Shown: piece by piece, positions 59,038 to 64,000 of the stretch | Position numbering within the stretch: position 1 is the stretch's first letter | How the letters are laid out: the number at the start of each line of letters is the position of its first letter | Source of the DNA: Bradyrhizobium sp. CSA112 | GTDB lineage: Bacteria > Pseudomonadota > Alphaproteobacteria > Rhizobiales > Xanthobacteraceae | DNA length: 64,000 bases | Direction of reading: 5' to 3' | NCBI RefSeq assembly: GCF_029051645.1 | Contig: NZ_JAACFS010000005.1 | Coordinates: 62,001-126,000 of the forward strand | The notes under the pieces: model-generated | What the model was told of the DNA's origin: nothing | Database searches by the model: none | The model's input: the letters and a program-made list of their open reading frames with translations, nothing else | Translations under genes and position numbers: made by a program

Positions 59038-59964
59038 ATGTTGGTTCAGGCGAGTCAGGGTCAATTCGGTTCGGCGCATGTCGTCGTGCTCGGCAATGAG
59101 AAGGGCGGTTCCGGAAAATCCACCACCGCCCTGCACATTGCTGTTGCCCTGATGAAGGCCGGGCAGCGCGTCGCCACCATCGATCTCGACTGCCGTCAGC
59201 GGAGTTTCACCCGCTACATCGCCAACCGGAGCGCGTGGGCGCGCCGCACCGGTCTCGATCTCGAAATGCCGGTGCATTACTGCATCAAGCTCGGCGAGAC
59301 GATGCAGATCGCCGACAACGAAAATTCCGAATTCCTGCAGTTCGCCGAGGCGGTCAGCACGGTGGAGCGCGCCTTCGACTTCATTGTCATCGATACGCCG
59401 GGGTCGGACTCCTATCTGATGCGGTTGGCGCATTCGATGGCCGACACGCTGGTGACCCCGATCAACGACAGCTTCCTCGATTTCGACGTGCTCGGCACCG
59501 TCGACCCGGCGACCTATTCCGTGACCGGCGAGAGCCATTATGCGGAAATGGTCCGTGACACCAGGCGCAAGCGCCGCCAGCTCGACGGCTCCACCACCGA
59601 CTGGATCGTGGTGCGTAACCGCCTGTCGATGATCGGCTCGCGCAACAAGCAGCTCGTCGCCGACAGCCTGAAGGACCTTTCGCTGCGGCTCGGCTTCCGT
59701 TCGATCGACGGATTTGCCGAGCGGGTGGTCTACCGCGAATTCTTTCCGCGCGGACTGACGGCGCTGGACGACATCGACGAGGCCACGCTCGGCACGCGGC
59801 CCAGCATGGGCCATGTGACGGCCCGCGAGGAAGTGACCAGCCTGTTGCGCCAGCTCAAGCTGCCGCTCGACGAGCGCGGCCGCCGCCGCGCCGCCAACCG
59901 CGCCGAATGGTTCACCCAGGTCGACAAGCCGCTCGAAGTCCACGACATCATCATCAGCGCCTGA
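59038..59964 (+). CDS. mipZ: Division-plane positioning ATPase MipZ
   Basis: A 308-residue ParA-type P-loop ATPase. The deviant Walker A is [20 protein letters not shown]; Walker A' has [16 protein letters not shown]; Walker B has [20 protein letters not shown]. MipZ forms a gradient from the poles and inhibits FtsZ assembly. The MipZ-type parts [20 protein letters not shown] and [20 protein letters not shown] set it apart from ParA. It is longer than the Caulobacter protein. ATG 59038. Divergent from panC. Confidence 0.92.
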   Translation: MLVQASQGQFGSAHVVVLGNEKGGSGKSTTALHIAVALMKAGQRVATIDLDCRQRSFTRYIANRSAWARRTGLDLEMPVHYCIKLGETMQIADNENSEFLQFAEAVSTVERAFDFIVIDTPGSDSYLMRLAHSMADTLVTPINDSFLDFDVLGTVDPATYSVTGESHYAEMVRDTRRKRRQLDGSTTDWIVVRNRLSMIGSRNKQLVADSLKDLSLRLGFRSIDGFAERVVYREFFPRGLTALDDIDEATLGTRPSMGHVTAREEVTSLLRQLKLPLDERGRRRAANRAEWFTQVDKPLEVHDIIISA

Positions 59965-60355
59965 CCTCGATCCGCGGCCGACTTGCCGGCCTATCGCGGC
60001 TGGATCACCGTCATCCAGGCCAATAACGATCCGTACACGAGGGACTAGAGCCGCTCGCTGGTATTTTTGCACCTATGGATCGTGGGTTCCCGGGAACTAA
60101 CTGCGTAGCATCGCGTTTTCATTAGACTTTTATCGAGCACTCGAACCGAAGGTTGATAGGAGGCGTCCTAAGAAAACGGGCCGAATTTGTGGGAAACCGG
60201 GCGGCTGCATAATGGTTAGGTGCGTCGCACAATGATCAGGCGGTCAGTACACAACATTTGGCCTTTATGTCACGCCATCGTGACATATATCATCAACAAG
60301 GGACCGGAAGAGTCTCAGGAACAGGGATAGCCCTTAGCGGGGCGCGAGGACAAAT
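59965..60355. other. Intergenic stretch with a palindrome
   Basis: No gene. The palindrome at 60268 (separate entry) precedes the hydrolase. The region is A/T-richer than the genes around it. Confidence 0.5.
60268..60285. promoter_or_regulatory. Perfect palindrome TGTCACG-N4-CGTGACA
   Basis: TGTCACGCCATCGTGACA, a perfect 7-bp half-site dyad, 71 bp before the ATG at 60356. It resembles operators of CRP/FNR- or TetR-type regulators. Which regulator binds is unknown. Confidence 0.5.
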
Positions 60356-61255
60356 ATGAAACGTGGAATTCTCGTTCTGCTTTCACTCTCGGTGCTGGTC
60401 GCTGTCGCGTATTTCACCGCGAGCAAGTGGGCGATTAGGCACGAGACGATTGCATTCCACGATCCCGACCGAGACAACCGCCTGGTGGCGGTTAACGTTG
60501 CTGTTCGCCGTGACAAGGAAATGCAGGCCAATGCCGGCTTGATCAAACTGCCGGTTGCAATCCTCAATCACGGCAATACCGTCAAGCACACCGAATACTC
60601 GTTCCTTGCAAACGTCTTCGCTTGGCGCGGCTACCTTGCGGTCAGCCCGCAGCACGATCTGCCGACCGACCCGCCGATGGTGACCAAGGTCGGCGAGCTC
60701 TATGTCGGCCGTCTGCCGCAAATTCAGCGCGGCGTGGCCAACATCCATTTCGCCATCCACAAAATGAAGAAGATTCAGCCCAACGCCGACTATGAGAAGG
60801 TGACGATGGTCGGCCATTCGATGGGCGGCGACATCACGATGTATTTCGCCAAGCAATACCCCGACGAGATCAAGAAGGTCGTGACGCTGGACAATCTGCG
60901 CGTGCCGTTCCTGACCGAAGGCAAATTCAAGATCCTGTCGTTCCGTTCCAAGGATACGCAGTTCAAGCCGGACCCGGGCGTCGTGCCTGACGACGAGGAG
61001 TGCGAGCAGGCCGGGATCACGGTCGTGAACACAGGCTTCCAGCATAACGACATGCGGGACACTGGGCCTGACGCCGCAAAATCCTCGATCCGGGCGATGC
61101 TCGACAAGTTCCTCGACGAATCCGACAAGAGCAGTGCGCTGAAGCCCGTGCCCACCAAGATACCTGACGTTCTGACCAGCAGCCCGGGACCGGTGCCGCT
61201 GTCCGTGCCGTTGGCCAGCAATCCGGCGCCGAAGAACAAGCCCGTCACGAACTAG
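60356..61255 (+). CDS. Membrane-anchored alpha/beta hydrolase
   Basis: A 299-residue protein with an N-terminal membrane anchor or uncleaved signal (GILVLLSLSVLVAVAYF). The hydrolase core has LPVAILNHGNTVKHTEYSFL (oxyanion-like), the nucleophile elbow VTMVGHSMGGDITMYFAKQY with Ser in GHSMG, and a C-terminal Asp/His region near VVNTGFQHNDMRDTGPDAAK. The last 40 residues are Pro-rich (DVLTSSPGPVPLSVPLASNP). Dienelactone-hydrolase/PAF-AH-like relatives; substrate unknown. Likely periplasmic. Confidence 0.85.
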   Translation: MKRGILVLLSLSVLVAVAYFTASKWAIRHETIAFHDPDRDNRLVAVNVAVRRDKEMQANAGLIKLPVAILNHGNTVKHTEYSFLANVFAWRGYLAVSPQHDLPTDPPMVTKVGELYVGRLPQIQRGVANIHFAIHKMKKIQPNADYEKVTMVGHSMGGDITMYFAKQYPDEIKKVVTLDNLRVPFLTEGKFKILSFRSKDTQFKPDPGVVPDDEECEQAGITVVNTGFQHNDMRDTGPDAAKSSIRAMLDKFLDESDKSSALKPVPTKIPDVLTSSPGPVPLSVPLASNPAPKNKPVTN

Positions 61256-61355
61256 GCAACTGACCGCTAGCGTGCGTTTGCGGCTGCGCCACCGGCGCAT
61301 TGACCGGTGCCGTGCACCGTCCCACATAGAGCTTGCTACATAATCGCGAGCGCTC

Positions 61356-62120
61356 ATGGCCGGTGAACCTATCAAGCCAAAATCGGCAGGCGATGTTGCT
61401 TCGGCAAGGGCCGACGCGCGTAAAGGCGGTCCATTGCCGGAGGCCAAGCCGTCGGCGTCGGAAGACATCGCGGCCTTCGTGGCGAAAGCGCGCGCAATGT
61501 CGCCGCACCGCCCCGGCGCCAGGGGAAAGCTGGTGTTTGCGCTCGACGCCACCATGAGCCGGCAGCCGACCTGGGACATGGCCTGCGCGCTGCAGGCCGA
61601 CATGTTTCGCGAGGCGGCCTCGCTCGGCAGCCTCGACATAAGGCTGGTCTATTACCGCGGCTTCAACGAATGCCGCGCCACGGGCTGGATCTCCGATTCC
61701 GCGCAACTGGCAAGGCTGATGAGCAAGATCGGTTGCCAGGGCGGCAACACCCAAATCGGCAAGGTGCTGTCGGAGGCGCGCCGCGAGGCGGTGGCGTCTG
61801 GCGTGCGCGCCGTGGTGTTCGTCGGCGACGCCATGGAAGAGGCCGTCGACGATCTCTGCGCCAAGGCCGGCGAGCTCGGCCTGCTCAAGGTTCCCGTCTT
61901 CATGTTTCAGGAAGGCCACGACGCCGTTGCCGAACAGGCGTTCCGCGAGATTGCGCGGCTCACCGGCGGTGCATGGTGCAGGTTCGATCCCGGCGCCGCG
62001 GCGCAGTTGCGCGAGCTCCTGCGCGCCGCCGCAGCCTATGCCGCCGGCGGGCGCGAAGCGCTGCTGGCGCTATCGAAAACCACCAGCGGTGCGGCCGCAC
62101 TGATCGGCCAGATGAAGTGA
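61356..62120 (+). CDS. VWA-domain protein
   Basis: A 254-residue soluble protein with a von Willebrand A fold at about residues 55-230: KLVFALDATMSRQPTWDMAC carries the MIDAS-like DxTxS, then SLDIRLVYYRGFNECRATGW, GGNTQIGKVLSEARREAVAS (MIDAS Thr), VRAVVFVGDAMEEAVDDLCA. The family binds a divalent metal and mediates protein interactions. The N-terminal 50 residues are low-complexity. It sits before the DnaJ-domain gene (67 bp) on the same strand, in the usual order for this genus. Confidence 0.85.
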   Translation: MAGEPIKPKSAGDVASARADARKGGPLPEAKPSASEDIAAFVAKARAMSPHRPGARGKLVFALDATMSRQPTWDMACALQADMFREAASLGSLDIRLVYYRGFNECRATGWISDSAQLARLMSKIGCQGGNTQIGKVLSEARREAVASGVRAVVFVGDAMEEAVDDLCAKAGELGLLKVPVFMFQEGHDAVAEQAFREIARLTGGAWCRFDPGAAAQLRELLRAAAAYAAGGREALLALSKTTSGAAALIGQMK

Positions 62121-62187
62121 TTACGACTTTGGTTGCCACCGCGCCGAGCGCCATGCTTTTCGGCGCCGGTGCCGCTATATTAGACCC

Positions 62188-62913
62188 ATGCCAACCCTGA
62201 TTGCCGGCATCGTCGCCGTTGTCGTTCTGTACTTGTTGCTGCAGATGTTTCGTGCGGCCAACCCGGTCGTGCTCGCGCGCGTGATCAAGATCGTGGGCGG
62301 CGTGGTGGCGCTGGCGGTCGCGGCCTTCACCGGGCTGCGCGGTGAGCTTGCGGTTGCGATCCCGCTCGGCATCTTCGGCGCCGGACTGCTGGGCTGGTCG
62401 CCGTTCGGGCCGGGTGGCTTCAGCAGTATCGGCGGGATCTTCGGCGGCGGCGCGCAACGTTCGTCAGGGCAAGCCTCGCGCGTCCGTTCGCAGTTTCTCG
62501 ACATGCGCCTTGATCACGACAGTGGCGAATTGTCGGGCCGGATCGTGGACGGACCGAATGCCGGCCGCTCGCTCGACGAGTTCGACCTGCCGCAATTGAT
62601 CGCGATGATAGCGGCCTTCGACGCCGAGAGCGTCGCCTTACTTGAAAGCTATCTTGACCGCCGGTTTCCCGCTTGGCGTCAGAACGCGCAAGGCGATACG
62701 GCAGGGGGGCAGCGCCGCGCGGCGGCGACTGGAAAAATGACGGACGAGGAGGCCTATCAGATCCTTGGCCTGCAGCCGGGGGCGGGGCGTGACGACATCA
62801 GCCGGGCGCACCGCGCCCTGATGAAGAAACTGCATCCCGACCAGGGGGGCTCGACGTACCTCGCTGCCCGTGTAAACGAGGCCAAGGATACCCTTCTTCG
62901 CACGCATCTCTAG
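62188..62913 (+). CDS. Membrane DnaJ-domain protein
   Basis: A 241-residue protein with one or two N-terminal membrane helices (LIAGIVAVVVLYLLLQMFRA, IKIVGGVVALAVAAFTGL), a middle region (RSQFLDMRLDHDSGELSGRI, DEFDLPQLIAMIAAFDAESV) and a C-terminal J domain (MTDEEAYQILGLQPGAGRDD, ALMKKLHPDQGG with the HPD motif). It should stimulate DnaK at the membrane, as mitochondrial Tim14-like proteins do. Intact. Confidence 0.88.
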   Translation: MPTLIAGIVAVVVLYLLLQMFRAANPVVLARVIKIVGGVVALAVAAFTGLRGELAVAIPLGIFGAGLLGWSPFGPGGFSSIGGIFGGGAQRSSGQASRVRSQFLDMRLDHDSGELSGRIVDGPNAGRSLDEFDLPQLIAMIAAFDAESVALLESYLDRRFPAWRQNAQGDTAGGQRRAAATGKMTDEEAYQILGLQPGAGRDDISRAHRALMKKLHPDQGGSTYLAARVNEAKDTLLRTHL

Positions 62914-63107
62914 CTAACTCCGGCTCACGCCACCGACGCTACAAACCGAGAGTTGCTTACCTGTCATTCTCTGACTGACGCCCCACATCGCCCGCCGTTG
63001 TCCGGCGTGGTCGATCGTTCATTGCAGGGAAACCTAACCGGAAATTCTTGACGAGAAGTTTTCGCCGGCCGCATCGGGCGTGATCATGCGAAAGCCGTCG
63101 CGACTGT
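62914..63107. other. Intergenic stretch
   Basis: No gene. It separates the DnaJ gene from the convergent SPOR gene with its terminator. Confidence 0.5.
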
Positions 63108-63145
63108 GCTGTGAAAACAACAAAGCCGACGCTTGCGGCGCCGGC
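63108..63145 (-). terminator. Rho-independent terminator of the SPOR gene
   Basis: On the minus strand GCCGGCGC-CGCAA-GCGTCGGC forms an 8-bp stem (one G-T pair) followed by TTTGTTGTTTTC. It lies 29 bases after the SPOR stop. Confidence 0.75.
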
Positions 63146-63173
63146 CTTGCGAACTTCAAAACGGGAGCCCGGA

Positions 63174-64000
63174 TCAGTTGCGAACGGTCATGCAGGAAAT
63201 GTCGGCGCGCTTGAGCGTGCGGCACACCGCTTCGGCCTGATCGCGATCGAGACCGGCGAAGCGGGCGCGGAACAGGGTACGGTTGTCCTTGGCCACGACC
63301 GACTCGGTGAAGGGGTCGGCCTTGCTGAGCAGGGCGCTGGCCTTGGTGCGGGCGAGATCGATCCGCTGCTTGGCTTCGCTTTCGCTTTCCAGCGCGCCGA
63401 CCTGGACGATCCAGCCGGTACGAACCACTACCGGCGTGGCAGGCTTGACGGCGTCGTTCTGTTGCGCGGCCTGCGGCTGGGCGCGGGGTGCCGGATCGGC
63501 ATAGGCCAGCGCCTGCGCGTGTGGGGCTTGCGAGGGGGCATGTGCCAGACTGGACGCGGGCAACACCCCGAGCACGCCGTTTCCGGTACCGTGACCGGCC
63601 GGCTGCTGCGGCATGGCTGCCCTGAGAGCTTCCTTGGCGGCTTCGATCTTGTTCTCGGCGGCCTTCGCCACAACGGCGCTGGAAGTCTCGGCGATTTCGG
63701 GGCGGGCCGGCGGGATGGCATTGGTAACCGGCGGTGCTGCCGGCTGCGAGCCGCCGGCTGACGCCAGCTTCATCGGCCCGGCCTTGACCTGAACCGTCCT
63801 GACCTTGACCGGCTTCATCGGCTCAGCCGAGCCCGGGATCGCTGAGATCGGCTGGGTCTGGATGACGCCGCTGGTCAATGGTGCGGGTTCGGGTTTGGCT
63901 TGCGGCTCGGATTTGTTCTGTTCGACCTTGCCGGGCGGCGGCGGCAGGGCTGCAGCGGCCGCCGCCATCAGCGATGGTTTTGCCGGGGCAATCGAGCGGG
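63174..64000 (-). CDS. SPOR-domain protein, 5' end beyond the window (probable D-Ala-D-Ala carboxypeptidase tail)
   Basis: The visible part ends with a SPOR domain (about 80 residues: TGWIVQVGALESESEAKQRI, TKASALLSKADPFTESVVAK, NRTLFRARFAGLDRDQAEAV, then CRTLKRADISCMTV), which binds peptidoglycan strands lacking stem peptides at the division site. Before it is a long Pro/Ala/Lys-rich linker. The frame is open to the window end, so the catalytic part is not seen. In Bradyrhizobium such a tail often belongs to a DacA-type D-alanyl-D-alanine carboxypeptidase; this is an inference. A good terminator follows. Confidence 0.78.
   Translation of the reverse strand, partial: RSIAPAKPSLMAAAAAALPPPPGKVEQNKSEPQAKPEPAPLTSGVIQTQPISAIPGSAEPMKPVKVRTVQVKAGPMKLASAGGSQPAAPPVTNAIPPARPEIAETSSAVVAKAAENKIEAAKEALRAAMPQQPAGHGTGNGVLGVLPASSLAHAPSQAPHAQALAYADPAPRAQPQAAQQNDAVKPATPVVVRTGWIVQVGALESESEAKQRIDLARTKASALLSKADPFTESVVAKDNRTLFRARFAGLDRDQAEAVCRTLKRADISCMTVRN

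Noticed and set aside
58942..60072. A 376-residue minus-strand frame over mipZ
   Set aside because: It is antisense to a confidently identified mipZ with a Walker motif; typical GC-rich shadow.
60383..61639. A 418-residue minus-strand frame
   Set aside because: Antisense to the alpha/beta hydrolase with GHSMG; no start signal.

Overview
The window reads as a chromosomal segment of a Bradyrhizobium-like alphaproteobacterium (Nitrobacteraceae). The basis is high GC, families typical of that group (DUF1489, DUF3551, BA14K-like, DUF6894, DUF2934, a phasin, many small Bradyrhizobium-type proteins), a mipZ/panC divergent pair and three perfect TTAA-N7-TTAA CtrA-type boxes. The genus is an inference; no rRNA or complete tRNA gene is present.

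The window has two halves of different character. From 1 to about 43.9 kb it is accessory DNA. Intact genes stand among many broken ones: bacterioferritin, DUF3551, an alpha/beta hydrolase, PRC-barrel, a DNA ligase, two regulator tails, DUF1326 and a cyclase. Gene spacing is loose and there are many small lineage-specific genes. A dispersed ~100-bp repeat occurs at least ten times, always in the same orientation and only left of 29.4 kb. Two 218-bp MITE-like elements with 18-bp terminal inverted repeats and 5-bp target duplications sit at the same internal position of two such repeats. From about 45 kb to the end the genes are dense, intact and housekeeping in character: two polysaccharide deacetylases, mgtE, aldo/keto reductase, a TonB/TolA-like protein, DUF599, glutathione S-transferase, DUF1489, panC, mipZ, an alpha/beta hydrolase, a VWA protein, a DnaJ-domain protein and a SPOR protein.

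Accessory half, left to right: acetyltransferase; bfd plus dead bfr (0-2.2 kb); HD-domain and cyclic-nucleotide-binding membrane proteins (3-6.5 kb); methyltransferase, BA14K repeat protein, hydrolase remnant and membrane protein (7-11.4 kb); IS3 fragment, PRC-barrel and small genes (11.5-14 kb); a DNA-ligase locus (14-15 kb); small secreted and membrane peptides (15.7-17.2 kb); a three-gene SRAP operon (17.2-18.4 kb); a regulator tail and a phasin (19-21 kb); a run of decaying small genes (21-21.7 kb); DUF1326-DUF2182 copy 1 (22.5-23.9 kb); a broken secreted cyclase (27.5-28.6 kb); ornithine aminotransferase (29.6 kb); a dense set of small genes (31-35 kb); a second DNA-ligase locus (35.5-36.8 kb); a TPP enzyme (37.7-39.3 kb); a second regulator tail (40 kb); a tRNA 3'-end-like remnant (41.3 kb); a methyltransferase; and DUF1326-DUF2182 copy 2 (42.4-43.9 kb). 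An Xre-RES toxin-antitoxin pair with paired palindromic operators (44-44.9 kb) lies at the boundary.

No CRISPR array, prophage structural genes or complete insertion sequence was seen. The most notable signals are the nested MITE insertions, the one-way repeat family, two duplicated loci (ligase plus a small protein; DUF1326 plus DUF2182) each with one decayed copy, and the dual operator of the Xre-RES module.
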